A DNA stretch of 64,000 nucleotides from Nonomuraea coxensis DSM 45129 (GTDB lineage Bacteria; Actinomycetota; Actinomycetes; Streptosporangiales; Streptosporangiaceae): contig NZ_CP068985.1 of NCBI RefSeq assembly GCF_019397265.1, forward strand, positions 2,708,501 through 2,772,500, read 5' to 3'. The notes under the pieces were generated by a model. That model was not told where the DNA came from and searched no databases. It saw only the letters and a list, made by a program, of their open reading frames with translations. Made by a program: the position numbers and the translations under genes. Of the stretch, positions 54,152 to 63,124 are shown piece after piece; position 1 is the first letter of the stretch; each line of letters begins with the position of its first letter.

Positions 54152-54964
54152 TCAGTCGCGGCCGTCCATGCGCGGGTTGCCGTACTCGTCCAGCACCTGG
54201 ACCGGCGGGGCGTCGTCCGAGGCCACGTACAGTTGCGACGCCTCCAGATGCGCCCGCATGAGCTTGCCGGCCAGCGCCGCGTCCCCCGCCCCGATGGCCT
54301 TCTCGATGGCGCCGTGCGCCCGCAGCACCGCGTGCCGCCGGTCCACCGCCGGGTAGCTCGCCTCGTCGGACGCCCGGCGGGCCCACCCCCGCTCCTGCAC
54401 GCTCCAGACGCTCTCCAGCATCCCGACGACCACCCGGAGCGTCTCGTTGCCCGCCGCGTCCACCAGCCCCTCGTGGAACCTGACCGACGCGCCGGTGAAC
54501 GCCGGCCCGTCCTCCACGACCTGCGCGGCCTCGTCGTTGAGCTGCCGGAGCCGTACGGCGACGTCCGCGTGGTCGTCGCGGCGGGCCGCGTGCTCCGCGC
54601 ACAACGGCTCCAGCAGGTTGCGGGCCGCCGCCAGGTCCCGCATCGGGGTGCCGCGCGCGTGCAGCAGCAGCCCCATGTGGTACGCGGCGGACCCGGGAGC
54701 CGGAGCCTTGATGACGGTGCCGCCGCGCTTGCCGCGGCGGACCACCACCAGCCCCTCCGTCTCCAGGATGCGGAACGCCTCACGCAGACTCGGCCGGCTG
54801 ACCGGGTACTCCTGGAGCAGCACCGGCTCCGTGGGCAGCTCCGCGCCGTCGGCGAGATCACCTTCCAGGATGCGCAGCCTGAGCTGCGCCGCCAGGGCCT
54901 CGGCCACCCGCGGTGTCCGCAACGGCATGCGGCGGGGGCGTGGTGGGATCTCGGACTCGGTCAT
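54152..54964 (-). CDS. GntR-family regulator, FCD domain
   Basis: A 270-residue FadR-like regulator. An N-terminal winged helix (residues 17-85, PTEPVLLQEYPVSRPSLREAFRIL) is followed by an all-helical FCD ligand domain with the metal/ligand His residues in VRFHEGLVDAAGN and RAHGAIEKAI. It probably senses an acid or acyl-CoA of the island and controls the surrounding operons. It is the last gene of the minus-strand dehydrogenase operon, and its ATG overlaps the stop of the SDR gene. Confidence 0.92.
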   Translation of the reverse strand: MTESEIPPRPRRMPLRTPRVAEALAAQLRLRILEGDLADGAELPTEPVLLQEYPVSRPSLREAFRILETEGLVVVRRGKRGGTVIKAPAPGSAAYHMGLLLHARGTPMRDLAAARNLLEPLCAEHAARRDDHADVAVRLRQLNDEAAQVVEDGPAFTGASVRFHEGLVDAAGNETLRVVVGMLESVWSVQERGWARRASDEASYPAVDRRHAVLRAHGAIEKAIGAGDAALAGKLMRAHLEASQLYVASDDAPPVQVLDEYGNPRMDGRD

Positions 54965-55788
54965 CAGAGTGTTTCACCGCCGTCGATGAAGATGGTCTGG
55001 CCGGTGATGAACGAGGCGAGGTCCCCCGACAGATGCACGGCCAGCGCCCCCAGCTCTCTGGGATCGCCGGTGCGCCGCATCGGGATGCGCTCCTTCAGCC
55101 AGGCCTGACCTTCGGGACTGTCGTGCAGGGCCTGCGTCATGCTGGTGCGGAAATGCCCCGGGGCGATGGTGTTGACGGTCACGCCGAACGCCGCCCACTC
55201 CTTCGCGAGCGCCCGGGTGAGCTGGGTGATCGCGCCCTTGGCGACCTGGTAGCTCACCGTCAGGCTGGCCGACCGGGCGACGCTGCTCGACGCGATGTTG
55301 ATCACCCGGCCACGCCTCCGCTCCAGCATGCCAGGAACAAATGATCTCACGAGGTGGAGCGAACCGCGGACGTGCGTGTCCAGCACCGAGTCCCACTCCT
55401 CGTCGGACATGGCGACGCTCGCCGGCCCCGACCCCGGCTGCCCCACCTTCTCCCCGGACGCCTCGTCCACGGGCAGCGGGACGACCGGCCGCTTCACCAG
55501 GTTGCCGGCGTTGTTCACCAGGATGTCGACGCCGCCGACCTCGGCCAGCACCGCGTCACGCAGCCGGTCCAGATCGGCGGAACCGCGGATGTCGGCCGGG
55601 AAGGCGTACGCCTGGCCGCCCGCCGCCTTGATCTCCGCCGCCAGGCTCTCCAGCTCCTCCGCGTTGCGGGAGACGCCGCACACCACGGCGCCCGCGCCGG
55701 CCAGCGCGACCGAGATCGCCCGGCCCAGTCCGCGCCCGGCTCCGGACACGACGGCGGTCCTGCCCAGCAGGGGGTGGGTGTCTGTCAT
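54964..55788 (-). CDS. SDR oxidoreductase
   Basis: A 274-residue SDR: SGAGRGLG cofactor loop, NNAG, catalytic YQVAK, and a C-terminal IDGGE. An insertion after NNAG (about residues 98-125, rich in Gly/Ser/Pro) is longer than usual. It probably oxidises a hydroxyacyl-CoA or ring alcohol. It overlaps both neighbours and is thus an integral part of the dehydrogenase-regulator operon. Confidence 0.9.
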   Translation of the reverse strand: MTDTHPLLGRTAVVSGAGRGLGRAISVALAGAGAVVCGVSRNAEELESLAAEIKAAGGQAYAFPADIRGSADLDRLRDAVLAEVGGVDILVNNAGNLVKRPVVPLPVDEASGEKVGQPGSGPASVAMSDEEWDSVLDTHVRGSLHLVRSFVPGMLERRRGRVINIASSSVARSASLTVSYQVAKGAITQLTRALAKEWAAFGVTVNTIAPGHFRTSMTQALHDSPEGQAWLKERIPMRRTGDPRELGALAVHLSGDLASFITGQTIFIDGGETL

Positions 55789-56891
55789 GACGTGCCTTTC
55801 GGTAGTCCGAGCGTACGCTCCGCGATGATGTTGCGCTGGATTTCCGACGTGCCGCCGTAGATGGTGGCGGCCAGCGACTCAAGACGCTCGTCGAAGAGCG
55901 CGGGATCGTCGAACGCCCGCGCCCCGGCCGTCTCCAGCGACAGCAGGGCCGCGCGCTGCACCGACTCCGAGCCGAGCAGCTTGAGAATCGACGAGGCCGG
56001 GGACGGCAGGCCCGCCCACCGCTGCGCGGCGGTCCGCAGCCCGGTCAGCCGCACCCCCTCGGCGTCCGCCAGCGACCGGCCCAGCCGGACGAGCTGGTGC
56101 TCCGACAGCTCCGGAGCCGTCAGCGTGGGCTCCAGCGCGCGGGTGGTCTCCAGCCAGGTGTTGATCCAGATCATGTCCCGCTCGTGTTCGAGGCTGGACA
56201 TGGCCACGCCCCAGCCGCCGTGCAGCGGGCCCAGCAGCGCCTCCTCGGGCACCTTCACGTCGTCGAGGAAGACCTCGCAGAACGACTCCACCGCCGGCCC
56301 CGCCGTGCGGATCGGCCGGACCTCCACCCCGGGGCTGCGCAGGTCGAGGATCAGACAGGAGATGCCGCGGTGCGGCCTGGCCTCAGGATCGGTCCGGACG
56401 TACAGCGCGCACCAGCGCGCCTCGTCCGCCTGCGTCGTCCACACCTTCTGGCCGTTGACGGTGAACACCCCGTCGGCGAGCGTCGCCGTCGTGCGCAGCG
56501 CGGCGAGGTCCGACCCGGCGCCCGGCTCCGACATGCCGAGCGCCCACCACTCGTCCCCGCGCGCGGCCGGCCGCAGCAGCCGCTCCCGCTGGGCGGCTGT
56601 CCCGAACGACCGGACGGCCGGCGCCGCGACCCCGGCGCCCTGGATGTTCATCAGCCGCGGCACCCGGCGGCGCGCGCCCGCGAGCTTCACGGCCAGCGCG
56701 TCGGGCACGCTGAGACCGCGCCCGCCCTCACCGCGGTCCCATTCGGGGATCAGCCAGCCCGCGTCGAACGCGGCGGCCTGGTACTCGGTCCTGAGCTTCA
56801 CGTCGCGCCGGTAGCGCCGGTAGTTCTCGGCGTAGTCGGCGGGCAGGAAGTCGTCGAGGAACGCCTCGAACTCGGAGGTCACGTCCGTCAT
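55785..56891 (-). CDS. Acyl-CoA dehydrogenase, second pair subunit A
   Basis: A 368-residue dehydrogenase with the conserved GMSEPGAGSDLAAL, NGQKVWTTQ and C-terminal YGGTSEIQRNIIAERTLGLP segments. It is translationally coupled on both sides. Together with the following gene it makes the second unlike dehydrogenase pair of the island, again suggesting a heterotetramer for a bulky CoA ester. Confidence 0.92.
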   Translation of the reverse strand: MTDVTSEFEAFLDDFLPADYAENYRRYRRDVKLRTEYQAAAFDAGWLIPEWDRGEGGRGLSVPDALAVKLAGARRRVPRLMNIQGAGVAAPAVRSFGTAAQRERLLRPAARGDEWWALGMSEPGAGSDLAALRTTATLADGVFTVNGQKVWTTQADEARWCALYVRTDPEARPHRGISCLILDLRSPGVEVRPIRTAGPAVESFCEVFLDDVKVPEEALLGPLHGGWGVAMSSLEHERDMIWINTWLETTRALEPTLTAPELSEHQLVRLGRSLADAEGVRLTGLRTAAQRWAGLPSPASSILKLLGSESVQRAALLSLETAGARAFDDPALFDERLESLAATIYGGTSEIQRNIIAERTLGLPKGTS

Positions 56892-58000
56892 CGGGAGATC
56901 CGCCTTTCGATCCGCGCCGCCGCCAGATAGAGGGCGTCCGGCTCTCCCAGCAGGCAGGCCGTCTGATGGGCCCGCCGCAGGAACAGGTGGCAGTCCGCTT
57001 CGAACGTGACCCCCATGGCCCCCATGAGCTGCGTGAACAGCGACGCCACGCGGACCGCGGTCTCGGCCGCGACCGCATTGGCCAGCAGACAGTCCCGGAC
57101 GGCCACGTCAGCCTCCTCACCGAGGCTCAGAGCCGCGCCGTAGACGAGACTGCGGGCCCGCTCGACCGCCGTGTAAGCGTCCGCGACCTGGTGCTTCACC
57201 CCCTGGAACGCGCCGATGACCTGGCCGAACTGCCTGCGCTGGAGCACATGCTCGACGGCCCCGTCCAGAGCGCCGGCCGCGATCCCCAACAGGTCGGCGG
57301 CGACGCAGACGCGCGCTCCCGCGAGCACCCGCTCCAGCTCACCGAGCGGCACCTCCCGGCACTCGACACAGGCGACGCCCGCCACGCCCCCTGCGCCCGG
57401 CCCGCCGACCGCGCTGCCCTCGCCCCCTTCTTCCCACTCGCTGCCGAGCCGGTACGCCGGAAGCGGCCGGGACGGATCGATCAGGGTCGCCTGCCCCACG
57501 GGCTCGACCCCCTCGGCCCCCGCGTCGACCACGACGACCCACCCCCGGTCCGGGCCCTTCACGACCAGGGTGAACGCGGCGGCGCCGTGGCCGCCCAGGA
57601 CGTGCACCCGCCCGACCCGGCACCGGCCGTCCCCGTCGACGATTCCTTCGGCGATCCCGAAGCCGGCGGGCGCCCGCCGGAAGTCCTCCCGGTGCACCCC
57701 TGCCGCGACCTGCGTACGGAACGCCAGCGCCGAGGCCAGCAGGGGAGCGGTCAGCAGCGCGCGCCCGGCTTCTTCGAGCATGACCACCAGGTCGATCATC
57801 CGGCCGACCCCGCCGACCTCCTCGGGCATCCCGATGTCGGCGTACCCGCCGTCCGCGACCGCCTCCCACCCGCCGGGCACCTCGCCGTCGAGCCCGGCCC
57901 GCATGACCGCGGGGCCGTGCAGCGATCGGAACTGGGCGCGGGCGGTGTCGGCGAGGGCGAGGCTGTCCTCGTCCGGTGCTAGAAGCTGCCAGTCCGTCAT
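56888..58000 (-). CDS. Acyl-CoA dehydrogenase, second pair subunit B
   Basis: A 370-residue dehydrogenase-fold protein with a degenerate middle domain (a Gly/Glu-rich stretch around 190-215) and a recognisable C-terminal domain (VLQRRQFGQVIGAFQGVKHQVAD, LMGAMGVTFEADCHLFLRRA). It is first in the minus-strand operon, with AT-rich promoter DNA upstream. It is likely the partner subunit of the enzyme at 55785-56891. Confidence 0.9.
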   Translation of the reverse strand: MTDWQLLAPDEDSLALADTARAQFRSLHGPAVMRAGLDGEVPGGWEAVADGGYADIGMPEEVGGVGRMIDLVVMLEEAGRALLTAPLLASALAFRTQVAAGVHREDFRRAPAGFGIAEGIVDGDGRCRVGRVHVLGGHGAAAFTLVVKGPDRGWVVVVDAGAEGVEPVGQATLIDPSRPLPAYRLGSEWEEGGEGSAVGGPGAGGVAGVACVECREVPLGELERVLAGARVCVAADLLGIAAGALDGAVEHVLQRRQFGQVIGAFQGVKHQVADAYTAVERARSLVYGAALSLGEEADVAVRDCLLANAVAAETAVRVASLFTQLMGAMGVTFEADCHLFLRRAHQTACLLGEPDALYLAAARIERRISR

Positions 58001-58175
58001 CTCTGTCCGGTTTCTCCTCGCTGGAGTGGGATCGCCGTCAAGACAGATCGTACCGGATTTTTGCCTTTACCTGCATATGATTTAGATGTTAAACGGACCT
58101 TGCGGCTACCCATCAGCCGTCGTAACTTAATGTGCCTGAAAGGGCACTGCTTGCTTACGTCGGGAACGGGACGGC
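58001..58175. promoter_or_regulatory. Promoter region between the dehydrogenase operon and the DUF262 gene
   Basis: A markedly AT-rich stretch near 58048-58095. On the minus strand AAATCATAT (58083-58075) matches the motif in the importer promoter at 47280. It probably serves the minus-strand operon; the DUF262 gene on the other strand has no clear promoter or ribosome site. Confidence 0.45.
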
Positions 58176-59594
58176 ATGAAAGCCAACGAAACCACCCTCC
58201 GCAAGCTCATCCAGGGCGACCAGCAGTTACTGGTCCCCCTCTACCAGCGCCAGTACACCTGGGAGCGCCCCCAGCTCACGCAGCTGTGGACGGACATCAC
58301 CGCCCAGGTCGACGTGCTGGCCGAGCAACGGCAGGACGCCCCCAGCCACTTCATGGGGTCGGTCGTCCTCGCGCCCGGCCCGGAGCTGGCGCCGAGCCGC
58401 TCCCAGTGGATCATCGTGGACGGCCAGCAGCGTCTCACCACCCTGATGCTCGCCCTCTGCGCCATCAGGGACCACCTGGTCGCCGAGGAGCCCAGCGCTC
58501 GCGAGCGGATCAACGAGCTACACCTGATCAACAAATTCCAGCAGGGCGAACTGCGCTACCGGCTCCTGCCCACGCAGGGCGACCGAGCCGCGTTCAAGGC
58601 GTGCGTGGACGGCACGTCGGACGGCAGGTCCGACAGCCTGATCGGCAATGCCTACCAGTTCTTCCGCAGCATGCTGAAGGAGTTCGACGACCCGGCGGAC
58701 CCGCACGACATCGCGCGCGTGGAGTCGGTGCTGCTGGACCGGCTCAATCTCGTGCAGATCCTGGTGGAGAAGGACGACAACGCGTTCCGCATCTTCGAGT
58801 CGATCAACAACACGGGCATGCGGCTCAGCCAGGTTGACCTCATCCGCAACTACGTCTTCATGTGCCTGCCCACCCGCGGCCAGCACGTCCACGACGCGTA
58901 CTGGAAGCCGATCCAGGACCAGCTGGACGCCAAGGCCATGGAACAACTGATGTACCTGGTGCTGGTCCTGCGGGAGGGCGGCGAGGCCCAGTACAACGCC
59001 GTCTACCGGGGCCATCAGCAGCTGCTTCTGACGCTGTCCGGGGATGAGCGCCAGGTCGAGGCGTACGTCCGGGACCTGCACCGTCGCGCGCGGCATCTCA
59101 GGCAGATCCTGTTCCCCTCCGAGGATCTGCCGTTCGCCGGACGGCTGCGCTTCCTCAAGGAGTGGCAGGCGTCCACGGCCTACCCGCTGGTGATGCGCCT
59201 GCTCGAACTGCGGGAGGACGACCACATCGGCGATGAGGAGGTGGGCGAGGCGCTGACGTACGTCGAGAGCTTCCTCGTGCGCCGCCTGATCGCGGGGGTG
59301 ACGACGGGCAACCTTAACCGGATCTTCCAACGGCTCGCCGTCCAGCTGGTCGCCGAGGAGGATGTGCCGCAAGCGGTACGCACCGCGCTGTCGCCGGCCA
59401 GGCTCTACTGGCCTTCGGACGCGCAGCTGCGGGAGGAGATCCGCAGCCGCGCCTTCTACTGGCAAGGGCGTACGGTGCAGCAGAAGCTCATCCTGCGGCG
59501 CATCGAGGAGTCGCTGGGCAGCAATTGTAATCTCCGAGTTTGTGAACGATTCCGATACTCCTCCGTTGAGGCTGGTGCGTTCAACGAAGTCTGA
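58176..59594 (+). pseudogene. DUF262 (GmrSD-type) defence protein, 3' end lost
   Basis: Residues 1-445 are a good DUF262 protein: PLYQRQYTWE (21-30), the IVDGQQRLTT nucleotide-handling motif (DGQQR at 82-86), and IFESINNTGMRLSQVDLIRN. DUF262 proteins of the GmrSD/type IV restriction kind normally continue into a DUF1524 HNH nuclease with an EHxxP motif. Here homology stops at the serine after RRIEESLG, and about 25 unrelated residues follow to a stop at 59594. The break coincides with the start of a tyrosine-recombinase cassette, so the nuclease half has been lost. Confidence 0.78.
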
Positions 59595-60728
59595 TGTTCT
59601 CCCGCGGTCGCGCCTGGTTGCTGACGATGACCTGGCCGAGGTGGTCACGCTGGGGCGCCGGAACTCGGTGGGAGCGAGCGAGGCAGAGGAACGGGACTTC
59701 TTCGCAGACACCATCGCGGAGTATCAATGGGCGCGAGACGCGGCCGGCCTCGCACCGAGCACTCTCGATCAGCTGGTTCAGCCGGTGCTTGAGGTCTGCG
59801 ATCACTACGACATGGTGGCCTGGCGGCTGACACCGCGCATGCTGGACCGATACCTTGCCGGCCCAGGCAAGAGGGCGAGTTCGACATTACGTGGCAAGCT
59901 GACGCGGCTTGACCACTATTTCGCATTCCTGGAACAGCGGTATGCCGGGGAGATCTTCCGGCGCTTCGGGGTGGCGGTGGAGTCACCCGTCGATGACTTC
60001 AACCGGCCGGTGCACCGGGGTGATTTCGGGCTGAGAGTGCCGCCGTCGCAGCGGGCGATGCGGGAGTTCTTCGCCCGCTGGCGCGATTCCCTGGAGCTCG
60101 CGCGCAAGGCGGTGGTGGCTCGCCGTGATTACGTGATGGGCAAGATCGCCTACATTTCCGGGGTGCGGGCGGCCGAGTTGTGCGGGGTGAAGCTGTGTGA
60201 GGTGCATTGGGAGTCCGGCCGGTGGGGTCGTTTCCTCGTGCACGGTAAGGGCGCCCGCAGGTCGGGCCCCCGCCAGCGGCTGGCCTACCTGTTCGAGGAG
60301 GGCCGTGAGCTGCTGTGGTGGTATGTGGAGGAGGTTCGCGGTGAGTTCGCCGACGATCCGGACGACCCGGCGGCGCCGCTGTTCCCGTCCGAGCGGATCC
60401 CCCGGGCGCTCTCGGCCTTGAACGTGGCCACGGGCGGTCTGGCAGTGACGCCATCGACTTTCGGCGCGCTCTGCGTCAGGCGGGTACGCAATTCCTAACT
60501 GGCCCGGTCACCGAGCTGTATCCGCATCTGCTGCGGCATGCCTGTGCGACCCACAACTACGAGCGCGGCATGGGCTTGTGGGAGGTCCAGAAGCTCCTCG
60601 GTCACGAACGACCGACCACCACCGTCCATTATCTGTCGGCCGCGCACGCCGATCCAGAGCGGGCGAGCCTGGCCGCGTCCGGCCGGGCCGTGCAGCGGCT
60701 GCGCGTTGACCAAGGGAACCTACGATGA
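59542..60728 (+). pseudogene. Tyrosine recombinase/integrase, frameshifted
   Basis: Site-specific recombinase whose N-terminal core-binding domain and first catalytic Arg (ISGVRAAEL) are read in one frame. That frame stops at 60498. From about 60440 the next frame continues the protein: DAIDFRRALRQAG, then HLLRHACATH (HxxR), LLGHERPTTTVHYL (catalytic Tyr), ending at TGA 60728. A one-base slip around 60420-60447 therefore separates the two catalytic halves. GTG 59542 is a tentative start without a ribosome site. The restored 3' end overlaps the next ATG (ATGA). Confidence 0.75.
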
Positions 60729-61066
60729 AGTGGAACCTGCGCTGGGCCGCCGCCCAGCGAGACATCTGGCGGCCCAGCGAGTTGCTCGCGACCTTCAAGG
60801 AAGTCGGCTTCGAGCCCTCGCTGAGCAAGGTGGCTCAGTTATGGAGCAAGAAGCCGATCAGCCTGCGGCTGGACGAGCTCGACAAGATCTGGGCGGCCTT
60901 GAACTGCACCGTCGCCGACCTGCTGGAGGCCGAACCCCTGACCGGTGCCGGCACGAGCGAGCAGCAAGCGCCCAAGGCGGTCGGCGACGACAACCCCGAC
61001 GGAGCTCTGCGGCCGACCCCTCGCCGGGTGCGCGCCACCGGTCGCCGCTCGCTGCCGCCGAACTGA
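60725..61066 (+). CDS. Small XRE-like helix-turn-helix protein of the recombinase cassette
   Basis: A 113-residue protein: SKVAQLWSKKPISLRLDELDKIW and ALNCTVADLLEAEPL follow the Cro/CI-type layout of helix-turn-helix plus final helix, then a basic disordered tail. It is coupled by ATGA to the restored recombinase frame. It may regulate the cassette or act as the small accessory factor of Tn554-type transposition. Confidence 0.72.
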   Translation: MKWNLRWAAAQRDIWRPSELLATFKEVGFEPSLSKVAQLWSKKPISLRLDELDKIWAALNCTVADLLEAEPLTGAGTSEQQAPKAVGDDNPDGALRPTPRRVRATGRRSLPPN

Positions 61067-61140
61067 ACAGGACGCGATCTCCATGACCCCGGCCTTACCC
61101 GCGCGGACTCGGCACCTGCCCCACGTGCCTCGCCTGGGGC

Positions 61141-62784
61141 GTGCTGGTCGACCGGCACGCCTGCCCACCGTGCAGCGAGTGGGTGAACAAGAACCCGAGC
61201 CGAGGCGTGTGTCTGCGATGCAGCCACAACGCCCACCTCAACCGCAACCAGCTGTGCCGCTTGTGCCTGGTGACCATACGCACCGCCGACAAGACGTGGC
61301 TGGCCGACCCCCGGCCGCACCGCTCGACGCCGCTGTTTCTGCTGCTTCCGCAGGTCCGGTTGCCGAACGCGCGACCGCTGGACCGCACGCCCGCGGCCCC
61401 GCGTACACTGCCGCCCCGCAATCCAGCGTGGGTGTGCGCCGAACTCGCCGCCTTGCCCAGAGACGATCCAGCGATCTGTCCGCCGTTGCCGTCGGGGCAG
61501 CAACTGTTGTTGACGAGCCAGCGCACGCTCACCCTCCGCCTTGCCGCTCGGATCGCCGACCGCGTCCCAGCCGGCTATCCGCGTGCTGCTGAAGCCGCCT
61601 ACGCTTACGTGGCCAGAGCCGACACCATCCTGCCGTCGCTGACGGCGGACGCCGAGGCGGTGCTCGCCGATATACGTCGTGAAGCAGCGAAGCTTGGCTG
61701 GAACACCTGGACCGTCGCCCAGGTCCTACGTACCCTGCGCATCCTGCTCGGCTGGATCGGTGCCCAAGCCCCCATTCCGGAGGAGGACATCCGCTCCCTG
61801 CCCGGCCTGGTCAACCACACCAGCGCCACCCGGGTCGTGTTCTTGCTGGAGCGGCGCGGGCTTGTCATCCCAGCCGACGATCGCAGCACCATCGCCGAAC
61901 AACGCTGGGTGACAAGCCGCATCCACCGGTTGCCTGCCTCCTTCGCCGAAGAACTCGACCGCTGGGTAACCGCCATGCGCGGACACGGCCGCCGCCGGCG
62001 ACACCCCCGGTCCTGGGAGGTCATCGGCAACTACCTCCGCGCCGTACAGCCCATCCTGCTGCAATGGAGCACCCAGCACACCAGCCTGCGCGAAATCACC
62101 CCTGAGCACATCAAAGCCGCGCTCGACAAGCTGACAGGCACTCCGGCGCAAGGTGCTCGAACCGGGTTGCGCAGCATCTTCTCCACCCTCAAACAGGAAC
62201 GCGTCATCTTCCGGGACCCGACCCGCGCCATCGTCCTGCCCGCCATCCCCACGCTGCCGCTCCCGCTTCCCGACGACCAGGTCGGCGGCCTCATCAACCG
62301 AGTCCATGCCCCGATCGAGCGGCTCATCGTCGCGCTCGTCGCCATCCACGCCCTGCACACCAAGGATCTGCCGGCGATCCTGCTACGCGACGTCGACACC
62401 GCCAACGCCACCCTCAGCGTGCGCCGTGGCAAGCGCAGGCGGCACACCGTGCATCTCGATGCGTTCACCCAGACCCTGCTCACCGCGTGGCTGCAGGACC
62501 GGCAACGGCGCTGGCCCACCAGTACCAACCCGCATCTGCTCATCACCGCGGCGGCCGCCTACCGCCATGATGACGCTTCCATCAGCATGGGCAGCGTCAT
62601 CTCGATCTTCCGCCGGGCCGGTATCAGCGCCCGCCGGATCCGCGCAGACCGCCTGCTGTACGAAGCCAAGGTCACCACCGATCCCCTTCACCTCATGCGC
62701 GTCTTAGGCGTGTCGGCCGGCACGGCGATGCGCTATGTTCACGCCGCTCATGCCGAACCCGCGTCGGTTCCGCCCGTCCGCTGA
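61141..62784 (+). CDS. Large tyrosine-recombinase-like protein with zinc knuckles
   Basis: At least 547 residues. The N-terminus has CxxC knuckles (CPPC, CLRC, CRLC). A further CPTC knuckle is encoded in-frame upstream at 61117-61128, but no start codon precedes it there, while ATG 61083 lies in another frame; a 5' frameshift is likely. The C-terminal 350 residues have the tyrosine-recombinase shape with RYVHA as the Tyr region. The first Arg site reads HTKDLPAI and the HxxR box is RADRLL, so catalysis is doubtful. It is probably the accessory recombinase of the cassette. Confidence 0.65.
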   Translation: MLVDRHACPPCSEWVNKNPSRGVCLRCSHNAHLNRNQLCRLCLVTIRTADKTWLADPRPHRSTPLFLLLPQVRLPNARPLDRTPAAPRTLPPRNPAWVCAELAALPRDDPAICPPLPSGQQLLLTSQRTLTLRLAARIADRVPAGYPRAAEAAYAYVARADTILPSLTADAEAVLADIRREAAKLGWNTWTVAQVLRTLRILLGWIGAQAPIPEEDIRSLPGLVNHTSATRVVFLLERRGLVIPADDRSTIAEQRWVTSRIHRLPASFAEELDRWVTAMRGHGRRRRHPRSWEVIGNYLRAVQPILLQWSTQHTSLREITPEHIKAALDKLTGTPAQGARTGLRSIFSTLKQERVIFRDPTRAIVLPAIPTLPLPLPDDQVGGLINRVHAPIERLIVALVAIHALHTKDLPAILLRDVDTANATLSVRRGKRRRHTVHLDAFTQTLLTAWLQDRQRRWPTSTNPHLLITAAAAYRHDDASISMGSVISIFRRAGISARRIRADRLLYEAKVTTDPLHLMRVLGVSAGTAMRYVHAAHAEPASVPPVR

Positions 62785-62805
62785 CGCGAGCACATCCGCA
62801 CTCCC

Positions 62806-62968
62806 CAACCGCCGAAGTTCGACCCAGGAGGTTACAAAGCCCGGCACGCGGTCGAATGCGGGATCAACCGCCTCAAAGGGCACCACTCCGTGGCCACCTT
62901 TGTATGACAAGCTCGCGGTCCGCTACAAGACGACCGTCCTCGTAGCGGCCATCAACGAGTGGCTGTGA
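62806..62968 (+). pseudogene. IS5-type transposase C-terminal remnant
   Basis: YKARHAVECGINRLKGHHSV is followed, one frame on, by YDKLAVRYKTTVLVAAINEW and a stop at 62968. This matches the extreme C-terminus of IS5-family DDE transposases. A one-base shift near 62899-62902 separates the two parts and the rest of the gene is absent. Confidence 0.7.
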
Positions 62969-62984
62969 CCAGCACTTATCCAGA

Positions 62985-63106
62985 AGACTTAAGATGTGGA
63001 CGGTCAACGGCCACGTCGTGGCAACGCCGCGAGCTCCCCGGATGTCGACGGACTCCGCGTCCGGCACGGTGACGAAGTAATACGTCACGGCCCACGCCAG
63101 GATCAC
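62985..63106 (-). pseudogene. Possible DUF1905-type protein remnant
   Basis: On the minus strand from GTG 63106 the frame reads ILAWAVTYYFVTVPDAESVD, resembling the start of DUF1905 proteins. It then loses similarity at the junction with the IS remnant. It is short and uncertain. Confidence 0.3.
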
Positions 63107-63124
63107 TCGGCCGGTGAAGACAAG

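Larger units (their letters stand above)
59520..62790 (+). mobile_element. Tn554-like tyrosine-recombinase cassette
   Basis: Three same-strand genes (tyrosine recombinase, small HTH protein, large zinc-knuckle recombinase-like protein) resemble the TnpA/TnpC/TnpB sets of Tn554-type site-specific transposons, in a different order. The left end sits where DUF262 homology breaks off (about 59520). The right end is not visible; IS and other remnants follow. There is no cargo. I could not see terminal repeats. Confidence 0.55.
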
